This document shows positions 1 through 7,060 of a stretch of DNA of 35,238 nt, one piece after another. The notes beneath the pieces are model-generated. The model was not told the origin of the DNA. It saw nothing but the letters and a program-made list of their open reading frames with translations, and did no database searches. Both the position numbers and the translations under genes were made by a program. Within the stretch, counting starts at the first letter, position 1. Each line of letters starts with the position of its first letter. The stretch lies in assembly GCA_964529795.1 (NCBI GenBank), contig CAZGXM010000022.1, positions 1-35,238 on the forward strand, read 5' to 3'. Source of the stretch: CAZGXM01 sp964529795 (GTDB lineage Bacteria; Bacillota; JADQBR01).

Positions 1-6
1 GAATAG

Positions 7-297
7 GTGGTCGATTTGGACCGGAATCAATGGACGATTTCACCGGAATACGCACAAGCTCTGCCAATTGTAACTGTAATCTGCTTAACTTCACATAAAA
101 CCGGCAGAAAAATATATCCTATTGAAGTTCTCTTAGAACCGGAAGATTCTCACCTTCCGCAAGCCTCTATCGCTATGGCTCATCAAATTAGATCTATTTC
201 AAAAGAACGTCTCGGTGATTTATGCGGATTTATTGAAAGGGAAGATTGTAGAGATAAGATAAAAAGTGTTGTCAAACTTTACCTTGACTTACTATAA
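7..297 (+). pseudogene. MazF/PemK-type toxin, N-terminally broken remnant
   Basis: The 96 codons resemble the C-terminal two thirds of MazF/PemK mRNA interferases: a beta-strand segment ending in LTS, a later segment with AMAHQIRSISKERLG that matches the conserved QIR-x(5)-RL core, and a final helix. MazF toxins are usually 110-120 residues and begin with a Gly-Asp and Arg-Pro containing strand that is absent here. An in-frame TAG (4-6) lies directly before the first possible start, a GTG. The missing part is therefore either outside the window in another frame or lost. No cognate antitoxin is visible because the window starts here. The call as a toxin remnant is moderately secure. Whether it is a pseudogene or a short functional form cannot be decided from this window. 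Confidence 0.5.
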
Positions 298-404
298 CTG
301 CGGATAATACATTCTTATTAGTCCCCCGAAAATATTTTCTAATTTTTATAAAATACTAGAAAATATCTTTACTTTTATTTGCGTTTTTTCCGTTTATACT
401 TTAG

Positions 405-433
405 TTGCGTTAATACGTAAATTTGCATATACT
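405..433 (+). promoter_or_regulatory. Promoter of the toxin-antitoxin operon
   Basis: TTGCGT (405-410) and TATACT (428-433) are separated by exactly 17 nt, a good vegetative sigma-type promoter. It lies about 34 nt upstream of the AbrB-type gene, which has a GGAGGTGA site at 452-459. Confidence 0.6.
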
Positions 434-466
434 GTAGTTACAGATACATTTGGAGGTGATACGTTT

Positions 467-769
467 ATGTCTACGACTAATAATATACCAAAATCTCATC
501 GGGTTTCTGTGCAAAGGCGGAACTTGATTAGTATTCCAAAAGAAATTAGGGAACGGCTTAACATTACAGAAGGTGATATCCTCGATATCCGGTTAGAAAA
601 CAATAAGATAGTAATTGAACCATTTAAATTGGTCCCGTCAAGCCAGGCTTATTTCTGGAGCAAGGAAAATCAAGAACAAATGCTTGAAGCGAAAAAAGAT
701 GCAGCGACAGGTAATATTCGTGAGTTCTCAAATATTGATGAATTTTTGGATGGACTCGGCAATGACTAG
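467..769 (+). CDS. AbrB/SpoVT-type antitoxin
   Basis: A 100-residue protein whose first ~50 residues form a swapped-hairpin AbrB DNA-binding domain: RRNLISIPKEIRERLNI followed by GDILDIRLENNKIVIEP, the usual beta-hairpin layout. The acidic C-terminal half (about 55-100) would be the toxin-binding tail. The ATG has a near-perfect GGAGGTGA site eight nucleotides upstream. Its stop codon overlaps the start of the next gene by 8 nt, the usual antitoxin-first arrangement. Such antitoxins normally neutralise the toxin and repress their own promoter; that is family knowledge, and no operator was identified. Codon use is AT-rich, unlike the GC-rich genes from 1880 onward, consistent with acquired DNA. 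Confidence 0.82.
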   Translation: MSTTNNIPKSHRVSVQRRNLISIPKEIRERLNITEGDILDIRLENNKIVIEPFKLVPSSQAYFWSKENQEQMLEAKKDAATGNIREFSNIDEFLDGLGND

Positions 770-1040
770 GCGATTTCAATCAACTCGGAAATTTGATAAA
801 CAATTTAAATCATTGGATAAAAAAATTCAAAAACAAGCAGCTAAAGCTATCGAATTATTTATTGATAATCCAACTTATCCTTCACTTAGATTTAAAAAAA
901 TACAAGGAACCGGCAACATTTATGAAATAAGCGTAAATATGTCAGTTAGGATAATTGTTGAAGTAACATCGGAAGGCAATAATCAAATTAATACATTCTA
1001 CATTATAGGAAAACATGAAGAAGTATTCCCACTAAAATAG
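762..1040 (+). CDS. RelE/ParE-family toxin
   Basis: A 92-residue basic protein starting MTRRFQSTRKFDKQFKSLDK, with the helical Lys-rich start and later strands (RFKKIQGTGNIYEI, SVRIIVEV, TFYIIGKHEEVF) typical of RelE/ParE-superfamily toxins, especially the YafQ/RelE mRNA-interferase side; the final IGKHEEVF resembles the catalytic C-terminal strand of that group. A longer frame opens at 615, but the ATG at 762 overlaps the antitoxin stop (ATGACTAG) and gives the normal toxin length, so 762 was chosen. The pair probably forms a type II toxin-antitoxin module. Whether it cuts mRNA or poisons gyrase cannot be told from sequence alone. Confidence 0.8.
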   Translation: MTRRFQSTRKFDKQFKSLDKKIQKQAAKAIELFIDNPTYPSLRFKKIQGTGNIYEISVNMSVRIIVEVTSEGNNQINTFYIIGKHEEVFPLK

Positions 1041-1115
1041 CTGCAATAATCCCTAAGAGAGGACATTAATATTGCTTTAATGAGAATGAAAACTTCCTGC
1101 AAAGAGGTGATTAAA

Positions 1116-1217
1116 ATGAACCTCAAAGAAGCAAACGCTAAATTGCTACAAGGGAGTACCATACCCCTTCCTTATTGTCTCATCAGCGTTAGCTTTCCGG
1201 CTATGCCCTCTGAATAA
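1116..1217 (+). CDS. Possible 33-residue ORF, unknown
   Basis: A short frame starting MNLKEANAKLLQG has an AGAGGTGA site (1103-1110) six nucleotides before its ATG. It matches no family I recognise and may be the cut-off start of a longer gene destroyed by the rearrangement that left the transposase fragment next door. The good ribosome binding site is the only real support. Confidence 0.25.
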   Translation: MNLKEANAKLLQGSTIPLPYCLISVSFPAMPSE

Positions 1218-1271
1218 GTTGCGGCGCATCATTTTTCGGTGAATTAACCTTCTTGTCAACTGGATAACACA

Positions 1272-1751
1272 TCAGTTTTCCTTATCCCGTAATCTGAGCA
1301 ATACGTCAGAGGCATTACTAAAACCGGGAACAAGCTGTGCCACATATGTGGTTAGCTCAATAAACCCCTTTGTTGCACGGTGCTTTCTATCCAGACCAAG
1401 CCTGTTATCACCCTGTCCAAATAATTTCCCACAGTAAGAGCAATAGTCCATGTTTCTAACTATTGTAATTTCCCCATATTCAGTATTATACGTTAGCGGT
1501 TGCTCTCTTTTTTTGTTTTTTTTTAGTGTCTTGCCGCATTCCTTACAAATTTCTTCTTCATCTTTTGTTTCTTCAGCCATTATTTCACCTGTAATTTCAA
1601 TTACGCTATCTTTAATTTCTGACAAGCTTTTCCCCATTAGTTTCTCTATATCATCTATCGTTAATTTGCATTCCCGCAGTCCCTGGCGCAGTTCCTCTTC
1701 AAATCTTTCGAGCACTTTCATTACTTTATTCTTATCATTTTTATTTGCCAT
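1272..1751 (-). pseudogene. ISKra4-like transposase, N-terminal fragment
   Basis: The 159 codons contain two CxxC pairs (ICKECGK near residue 68 and YCSYCGKLF near 103), then LGLDRKHRATKGFIELTTYVAQLVPGF. This resembles the N-terminal zinc-binding portion of ISKra4-type transposases, which continues for about 300 more residues with the catalytic domain. Here the frame ends shortly after SDVLLRLRDKEN and no catalytic continuation is visible in the following 230 bases in any frame. It is therefore most likely a truncated, inactive insertion-sequence remnant. The surrounding AT-rich composition and adjacent toxin-antitoxin genes agree with an accessory patch. The family assignment is by motif memory and moderately confident. 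Confidence 0.55.
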
Positions 1752-1820
1752 AGCTTATGATTCTCATAAACTATTTATTCCGCGTTGTCCAGCACTCTGA
1801 TGAATTATTTGGTAATATAT

Positions 1821-1843
1821 GGTGCACGATTATTAAATGCACC
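1821..1843. repeat. Short inverted repeat upstream of the transposase fragment
   Basis: GGTGCA (1821-1826) and TGCACC (1838-1843) form perfect 6-bp arms around an 11-nt AT-rich loop. The repeat lies between the transposase remnant and ychF. It could be a leftover element end or a simple hairpin; no function is assigned. Confidence 0.3.
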
Positions 1844-1879
1844 CACAGCTTTTGCTTTTGCAAAATATGTCGAAACATG

Positions 1880-2980
1880 TCAGTGCCAGGCACCACGGAA
1901 ATGGAAGTAAACGACGTCACCATCGGCAATTTTATATTCCTTGCCTTCGGATTTGACCAGCCCCTGCTGCCGGGCGGCAGCCAAACTGCCGCAGTCCAGC
2001 AAAGTCCGCCACGGGATCACATCGGCACGAATAAAGCCGGCTTCCATCTCCGAGTGGATCTTTCCGGCAGCCTGAGGCGCCGTTGTTCCCACGGGAATTT
2101 CCCAGGCACGCACCTCGGTTTCATTAAATGTAAAAAGGGTAATTAACGCTAACAACCGGTAAACGGTTTTCACCAGCCGGTCCCGCCCCGACTTTTCCAG
2201 CCCGAAATCCGCCAGAAATTCCTGTCTTTCCTTTTCCTCCAGTTCCGCCACCTCTGCCTCCAACCGGGCGGATACGGCAATAAGCGGTATCCCCTTTTTT
2301 CGCGCGTAATCCGTCAGCGCAGTCATCAACCCCGGTGTTTCCGTCAGTTGCTGTTCGGAAATATTGGCTGCATAAACCACCGGCTTGGCAGTAAGCAGGT
2401 GCAAATCCTTTAATCTCTCCACTTCTCCGGCAGAAAGCAGCTCTTTGGCCATGACACCGTCATTCAGGCCCTGTTCCAGCTTTTCCAGCAACGGCTTCTC
2501 CTTTTCAGCGTCCTTGTCCCTGGCCTTAAGCAGCCTTGCCACCTTGTCCAGGCGCCTGGTTACCGTCTCCAAATCCGCCAGTGCCAGTTCCGTTTCGATA
2601 GTGGTGATATCGTCCAGCGGGCTGACATCTCCCCTGACATGAGTCACGTCCGGGTCCTGAAAACAACGCACCACGTGAACCAACACATCCGCTTCACGGA
2701 CATGGGCTAAAAATTGGTTGCCCAGGCCTTCCCCGGTGCTGGCACCCTTGACCAAACCGGCAATATCCATAAACCTCACCGAAGAGGGAATTCTCTTTTC
2801 CCGGCCCAGCATCTCGGCAAGCTTTGTCAATCTCTCGTCCGGTACGGCTACAATCCCCACATTGGGATCAATGGTACAGAAGGGATAGTTTGCCGTTTCC
2901 GCCCGCTGGCTGGTTAAGGCATTAAACAAAGTGGACTTGCCCACGTTTGGCAAGCCGATCAGGCCCACAGATAAAGACAT
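1880..2980 (-). CDS. ychF: Redox-regulated ATPase YchF (OLA1 family)
   Basis: A 366-residue P-loop NTPase of the Obg-related YchF family: GLPNVGKST at residues 9-17 (P-loop), the DIAGLVKGAS switch segment near 70, and a C-terminal TGS/DUF933 region ending in DGDVVYFHFR. The length matches the family (about 363-366). YchF prefers ATP over GTP and binds the ribosome; it is linked to oxidative-stress responses (family knowledge). The start was placed at the ATG at 2980 because a GGAGGT site lies 7 nt upstream; an in-frame TTG five codons earlier sits on that site. The extreme C-terminus reads FRGAWH instead of the usual FRFNV-like ending and is encoded by a REP-like palindrome. It follows the DUF951 gene by 36 nt and is probably cotranscribed with it. 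Confidence 0.95.
   Translation of the reverse strand: MSLSVGLIGLPNVGKSTLFNALTSQRAETANYPFCTIDPNVGIVAVPDERLTKLAEMLGREKRIPSSVRFMDIAGLVKGASTGEGLGNQFLAHVREADVLVHVVRCFQDPDVTHVRGDVSPLDDITTIETELALADLETVTRRLDKVARLLKARDKDAEKEKPLLEKLEQGLNDGVMAKELLSAGEVERLKDLHLLTAKPVVYAANISEQQLTETPGLMTALTDYARKKGIPLIAVSARLEAEVAELEEKERQEFLADFGLEKSGRDRLVKTVYRLLALITLFTFNETEVRAWEIPVGTTAPQAAGKIHSEMEAGFIRADVIPWRTLLDCGSLAAARQQGLVKSEGKEYKIADGDVVYFHFRGAWH
1883..1893. repeat. REP-like palindrome at the 3' end of ychF
   Basis: GTGCC-A-GGCAC is a perfect palindrome inside the longer string ATGTCAGTGCCAGGCACCAC. The motif resembles the short extragenic palindromes associated with REP-associated tyrosine transposases. It encodes the last residues of YchF and its stop codon, so it has replaced the usual C-terminus of that protein. 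Confidence 0.4.
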
Positions 2981-3016
2981 GGTTAAGACCTCCAAAATTT
3001 GGGCTTCAGCGCGGTG

Positions 3017-3205
3017 TCACTCTGCCCGTTTGACAATTTCCCGGACACTGTTTTCAAATTTCCGTCGGGGCAGCATTACCTGCCTGCCGCAGCCCAAACA
3101 CTTGATACGAAAATCCATCCCGGTACGCATGACCTCCCACCGGTCACTGCCGCAGGGATGTACTTTTTTCAGTTTTACGATATCTCCCAGCAAGTATCTC
3201 GCCAC
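3017..3205 (-). CDS. DUF951 family protein
   Basis: A 62-residue protein starting MARYLLGDIVKLKK, with HPCG, RTGMDFRIKCLGCGRQVMLPR and a basic C-terminus, the hallmark pattern of DUF951. Family members are 60-70 residues and carry a CxxC pair plus the HPCG cysteine, perhaps a small metal-binding nucleic-acid protein; the function is not established. The start is a GTG at 3205 with an AAGGGG site nine nucleotides upstream. A longer frame runs into the mscS gene but would not have a ribosome binding site. The mscS stop (3210) lies 4 nt before this start, so the two are probably translationally coupled. Confidence 0.88.
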   Translation of the reverse strand: MARYLLGDIVKLKKVHPCGSDRWEVMRTGMDFRIKCLGCGRQVMLPRRKFENSVREIVKRAE

Positions 3206-3209
3206 GTAG

Positions 3210-4397
3210 TCATACCCCCTTGCCAGATTTGCTTTCCTCACCGCCGTCTCCGGGAATAATAACCCGGCGGGGATAGGGAATTTCAATCCCGTTTGCATCC
3301 AGTGCCTGTTTGAACAGCTTGCGCAGTTCCCTCTCCACAGCCCACTGCTCCCCAGGCACAGTTTGGGCAATAGTCCTGATTACTACCGCCGAGTCCGCCA
3401 GTTCCACCACGCCCTGGACCACCGGCACATCCACAATGGCGGCCATATCCTTGTACGCCTGTTCACTGGTCTTGCGCAGCACCTCTACAGCCTTGTCCAC
3501 ATCCTCCTCGTAGGCAATGCCCACATTGACCAGGGCCAGCATTTTCCCCCGGTTATAGTTGGTCACCTTGCCAATCTCGCCGTTGGGAATAATATGTAAC
3601 TGCCCCGTCCACTCCCGTACCTTGGTGGTCCTCAAGCCCATCTCTTCAATGACGCCGGTAACCCCGGCCACTGACACGTATTCCCCCACGGAAAACTGGT
3701 CCTCAAAGATGATAAAAAAGCCGGTAATCACATCTCTGACCAGGTTCTGGGCCCCGAAGCCCACCGCCAGCCCGGCAATTCCCGCCGAGGCGAGGATGGA
3801 GCCCGTGGGAACTGCAAAAGTCTCCAGCACCATCAGCCCGGCCACAAAATAGACCACGTACATCAAAATGCTGCGCAACAGCACGCCGAGAGTCTGGGCC
3901 CGGCGTTCTTCCAGAAACAGACTTTCCTCGTCCCGGCGAGAAAAAATATGGTCCACCACTACGCCACCAAAGCGCAGCACCAGCCGGGCGGCGATTAAAA
4001 TCAGTATCGCCTTGAAAACCCGGCTGCCGGCAGTTTTCAGGTCCTCGGGTTTGATGATGGGAATGCGAAACATTTCCAGCGCCAGCAGCAGGGCCAAAAA
4101 ATATACCCCGTAGACGAGAAATGTCCTGACCAGGGTCCTGACGGTATGGGCAAGTTTCTCATCCATGGCCAGGCGGCCGGTTTCCACCCGGGTGAATATT
4201 TTATCGATAATCCTGGTGCCGAGATAAATTATCCCCCAGGCAGCAACAAATAATAACAGCAACTTGATTAAAGCCAATCCCCAGTTATATAAACTCTGGT
4301 AAGAGAAATACTTTGCAAAAAAAAGCTCCACTTGCGAGAGAATACTAACTCCCAGCACCACGGTCACCTCCCAAAGCCACCAATGCTTTGCAGGCAT
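3210..4397 (-). CDS. MscS-type mechanosensitive ion channel
   Basis: A 395-residue membrane protein. Hydrophobic segments lie near residues 8-25, 38-60, 90-110, 130-145 and 175-195, then the pore-lining segment SAGIAGLAVGFGAQNLVRDVI typical of MscS TM3 and the beta domain FSVGEYVSVAGVTGVIEEMGLRTT with PNGEI, followed by the alpha/beta tail. Members open under membrane tension and release solutes in hypo-osmotic shock. Two starts have good Shine-Dalgarno sites. One is the ATG at 4397 (GGAGG, 9 nt), overlapping the upstream HEAT gene by 53 nt. The others are GTG codons at 4361/4358, behind another GGAGG 5-8 nt upstream. The longer form is given. The sub-family (YnaI, MscK or MscS proper) is not resolved. 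Confidence 0.9.
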   Translation of the reverse strand: MPAKHWWLWEVTVVLGVSILSQVELFFAKYFSYQSLYNWGLALIKLLLLFVAAWGIIYLGTRIIDKIFTRVETGRLAMDEKLAHTVRTLVRTFLVYGVYFLALLLALEMFRIPIIKPEDLKTAGSRVFKAILILIAARLVLRFGGVVVDHIFSRRDEESLFLEERRAQTLGVLLRSILMYVVYFVAGLMVLETFAVPTGSILASAGIAGLAVGFGAQNLVRDVITGFFIIFEDQFSVGEYVSVAGVTGVIEEMGLRTTKVREWTGQLHIIPNGEIGKVTNYNRGKMLALVNVGIAYEEDVDKAVEVLRKTSEQAYKDMAAIVDVPVVQGVVELADSAVVIRTIAQTVPGEQWAVERELRKLFKQALDANGIEIPYPRRVIIPGDGGEESKSGKGV

Positions 4398-5223
4398 GAG
4401 TACTGACCTCCCAGCGGGAATCCCGGCTCAATGTTTCCAGGGCCGGCGCCGCTTCCTTTACTCCCAGCACACCTGCCACCCTGGCCGCCTGGGCCCTTAC
4501 CTGCCAGCTTTCATCCTGCAGTGAAGCCAGCAACGCCGTCGTAATTTCAGGAGTGTCACCCAATTTACCCAGAGCAATAACGGCCTCCTTACGTACGCTT
4601 TCGCTGCTGTGAGAAAGGCAGTCAATCAGGGCTGCAACAGCCCGGTGGTCCTGCATTTCTCCCAGCAATTGGATAATTGTTTCCTTGCCCTGGTCAGTTT
4701 TCCGCAAATATGCCACCAGCGGTTCCACCGCCTGCTCACCCAGAGAAAGCACCACTTCCGCGGCACGGGTGGGCAATCCCGCCCGCGGGCTGTGAAGTAA
4801 GGGAAGCAGGCGTTTCAGTGAATGGGGGTCCGCTGTGGCCGAAAGCGCCCGCGATACCGCCAGCTGCAGCCCGGGGTCATTATGCTCCCAGGCCGCAAAT
4901 AACCAGCTGCGGCCGCTTTCGTCACCAAATTTGGCCACGGCCATGGCAATATCCGCCTGGCTGCCGGGGTCAGAACCCACCGCTGCTTTTTTCCACCTGT
5001 CCTGCTGTTGGACATCGCCAAAGAAAGCCCGGAAGTCCTCTTTCAACTTTTCCGGGTCTTGGGTGCTGTTCAATAACTGCCGGGCCGCCTCCGCAGGTTC
5101 CAAAGAACTGAGCAGGTGAGCCGCACCCTTGCCGCCGTCACCCCGGTGCATTGCCCGGAAAACAGCCAGCACCGCAACCAGAAAAATTGCCGCCAGTGTA
5201 AATTTTAAAATCACTGGGCCCAT
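4345..5223 (-). CDS. Membrane-anchored HEAT-repeat protein
   Basis: A 292-residue protein. One hydrophobic helix near the N-terminus (about residues 3-20, ILKFTLAAIFLVAVLAVF) probably anchors it in the membrane. From about residue 100 on there are roughly five HEAT-like repeats, with A-x-x-AL-x-LG helices such as RKEAVIALGKLGD and RAQAARVAGVLGV, as in PBS lyase HEAT-like proteins. These usually act as protein-binding scaffolds; no enzymatic site is visible. The ATG at 5223 has a GGGAGGG site seven nucleotides upstream; the frame opens 14 codons earlier without one. It overlaps mscS, so the two may work together, but that is inference from position only. Confidence 0.78.
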   Translation of the reverse strand: MGPVILKFTLAAIFLVAVLAVFRAMHRGDGGKGAAHLLSSLEPAEAARQLLNSTQDPEKLKEDFRAFFGDVQQQDRWKKAAVGSDPGSQADIAMAVAKFGDESGRSWLFAAWEHNDPGLQLAVSRALSATADPHSLKRLLPLLHSPRAGLPTRAAEVVLSLGEQAVEPLVAYLRKTDQGKETIIQLLGEMQDHRAVAALIDCLSHSSESVRKEAVIALGKLGDTPEITTALLASLQDESWQVRAQAARVAGVLGVKEAAPALETLSRDSRWEVSTHACKALVALGGDRGAGS

Positions 5224-5370
5224 TGCCTTTCCCTCCCCCAAAGCAGATACGTAACCTGAAAGCAATTAAGTCACCCTGCTTGCGACATTTTTAAAACAGG
5301 CCCTCAGGCACAAACTTTTATTCAGCTACCCGGTGGATAACCTGAGTTGCCGGATAAGTAAAAGAGTGGG

Positions 5371-5952
5371 CTAAAAAGTAATGGCCCGCTCTGCGTTCAG
5401 CAAATTTTCCAAAATGGTATACATGTTGGTTACACTGCCCACGCATAATTTCTCTTTAAGATGATAGTAATCCAGGCAGGTGCCGCAGGAAAGCATCTCC
5501 ACACCCGCCTTTTCCAGGGCCAGCAGGTGAGACAGCACCGGTGAACCCTCGCAGGTCAAGTAAACCCCTCTGTTAATAAACATCAGCACTCTCGGTTTGA
5601 CTTCATTTTCAACCAAAGTGTAAAAATAGTTTTTTATTAAAATTTCCCCCAGTTCCTGCTCGCCTGAACCCAGGACGTTGTTGCCGAACAGCATCACCGC
5701 CGCCTTTTCATTGACGGAGCGCGACAGGTTGGGTACTTCTTCCTTATAAATATGAATATGATACCTGTCCTCCTGCTGCTCCACCGCCACGTTCATGGCC
5801 ATACTCCTGGCCAGCTTCACCACATTATCCCGGGCGGCCTCGTTGTCCACTATGGCAACCAGTTCGCCGCCAGCCAGCTTTTCCAAAGCCTTTTTCGTGG
5901 CAATCACCGGCTGGGGGCAGGCAAGGCCCCGGGCATCAACTACATTATCCAT
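5371..5952 (-). CDS. yedF: YedF-type selenium metabolism protein (TusA-like plus DsrE-like)
   Basis: A 193-residue two-domain protein. Residues 1-75 form a TusA/SirA-like fold with the ARGLACPQPVI motif (catalytic-type Cys12 in CPxP). Residues about 85-190 are a DsrE-like domain with SCGTCLDYY near 156-164. This architecture is that of YedF, often found beside selD and thought to deliver or handle selenium or sulfur (family knowledge; the reaction is not established). The ATG follows directly on the selD stop codon and its GGAGGGAG site lies within the last codons of selD, a sign of translational coupling. That neighbourhood strongly supports a role in selenium metabolism. Confidence 0.92.
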   Translation of the reverse strand: MDNVVDARGLACPQPVIATKKALEKLAGGELVAIVDNEAARDNVVKLARSMAMNVAVEQQEDRYHIHIYKEEVPNLSRSVNEKAAVMLFGNNVLGSGEQELGEILIKNYFYTLVENEVKPRVLMFINRGVYLTCEGSPVLSHLLALEKAGVEMLSCGTCLDYYHLKEKLCVGSVTNMYTILENLLNAERAITF

Positions 5953-7005
5953 TTAGTCTCCCTCCTTATAGCCGCTTATCTCAATCTTACCGCTATCCGC
6001 AGTCACTTCGCCGATCACCGCCGCCAACTGGCCCGCCTGCTCCAGGCCGCTCACCATCGCCTCCCGTTTGCCGTCCTCCACAATCAAAAGCAGCCCGCCC
6101 GAAGTCTGGGGATCGCAGAGCAGGGCCTGCCAGTAATCGGGTATATCATTAAAATCAACTTTATCCTGTAAATAGCGCAAATTGGTATAGGCGCCGCCGG
6201 GAATAACGCCCATCCTGGCATATTCAACCGTTTCATCCATCACCGGAATATCGGCAAGGGCAAGACGCATTCCCACCTTGCTGCCACGGCATATTTCCCA
6301 GGCATGTCCCAACAGTCCAAATCCGGTGATATCCGTGGCCGCCAAAACGCCCACCCGGCGCATCACCGCCGCCGCCCGGTCATTTAAACCGACCATCACC
6401 CCGGTAAGATGTTCTATGGTTCCCTGACTTAGCAGTCCCCCCTTCAAGGCCGTGCTTAAAATACCACTGCCAAGAGGCTTGGTCAGGACAATGGCGGCGC
6501 CGGGCCTGGCACCGCTGTTGGTTATCACCCGCTCCACGTCAACAATGCCGGTAACGGCGAGGCCGTATTTGGGCTCTTTATCCTCCACAGTATGCCCGCC
6601 TACCAGCACACATTGAGCCTCCTGCAATTTATCCGCTCCCCCGGCAAGAATGCGGCGGAGAATGTCCAGGTCCAGGTCGCAGGTATTAAAACAGGTGATA
6701 TTCAGCGCTGTCAAGGGTGTCCCCCCCATGGCATAAATGTCACTCAGCGCATTGGCCGCCGCTACCTCGCCAAACACGTAAGGGTCATCCACCATCGGTG
6801 TGAAAAAATCCACGGTCTGTACCAGTGCCTGCTGTTCGTTTATTTTAAAGACCCCGGCATCGTCCATAGTTGCGCCGCTGACCAGCAGCCTGGGGTCCCG
6901 GAACTGGGGTAAATCTACCAGAATATCCTGGAGTGTACCGGGACCTACTTTCGCCGCTCAGCCGGCAGCGGTGGCATACCGGGTCAACCTCACCCGCTCA
7001 GTCAC
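5953..7005 (-). CDS. selD: Selenide, water dikinase SelD with in-frame UGA (selenocysteine)
   Basis: SelD makes selenophosphate from selenide and ATP. The conventional frame begins only at 6867 (MDDAGVF), but the frame is open upstream once one TGA at 6958-6960 is read through: LTRYATAAG-U-AAKVGPGTLQ. This matches the N-terminal active-site region of SelD, where Sec or Cys precedes an essential Lys by three residues (here U16 and K19; Cys17 and Lys20 in E. coli). With the GTG start at 7005 (GAGGTG six nucleotides upstream) the protein has 350 residues, close to the family norm. Later motifs include TVDFFTPMVDDPY, ANALSDIYAMGGTP, ATDITGFGLLGHA and CDPQTSGGLL. yedF follows directly. Confidence 0.94.
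6958..6960 (-). other. Selenocysteine-encoding UGA codon in selD
   Basis: The TGA aligns with the catalytic Sec/Cys position of SelD, and conserved SelD sequence lies on both sides of it in the same frame. A GGUC occurs 12 nt downstream and could sit in the apical loop of a bacterial SECIS hairpin, but the stem I can draw is weak. Selenocysteine decoding is therefore inferred from protein conservation, not from RNA structure. Confidence 0.9.
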
Positions 7006-7060
7006 ATGCACCACCTCTTTTCCCTGTTTTTTTACTTCGCCAAAATATCCGGGTATCCTG

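Noticed and set aside
615..761. A 49-codon extension in front of the RelE/ParE-type toxin
   Set aside because: It lies over the antitoxin gene in another frame and lacks a ribosome binding site; the ATG at 762 overlapping the antitoxin stop is the normal layout.
1450..2146. Plus-strand frames opposite the transposase fragment and ychF
   Set aside because: They are antisense to recognisable proteins and have no family features.
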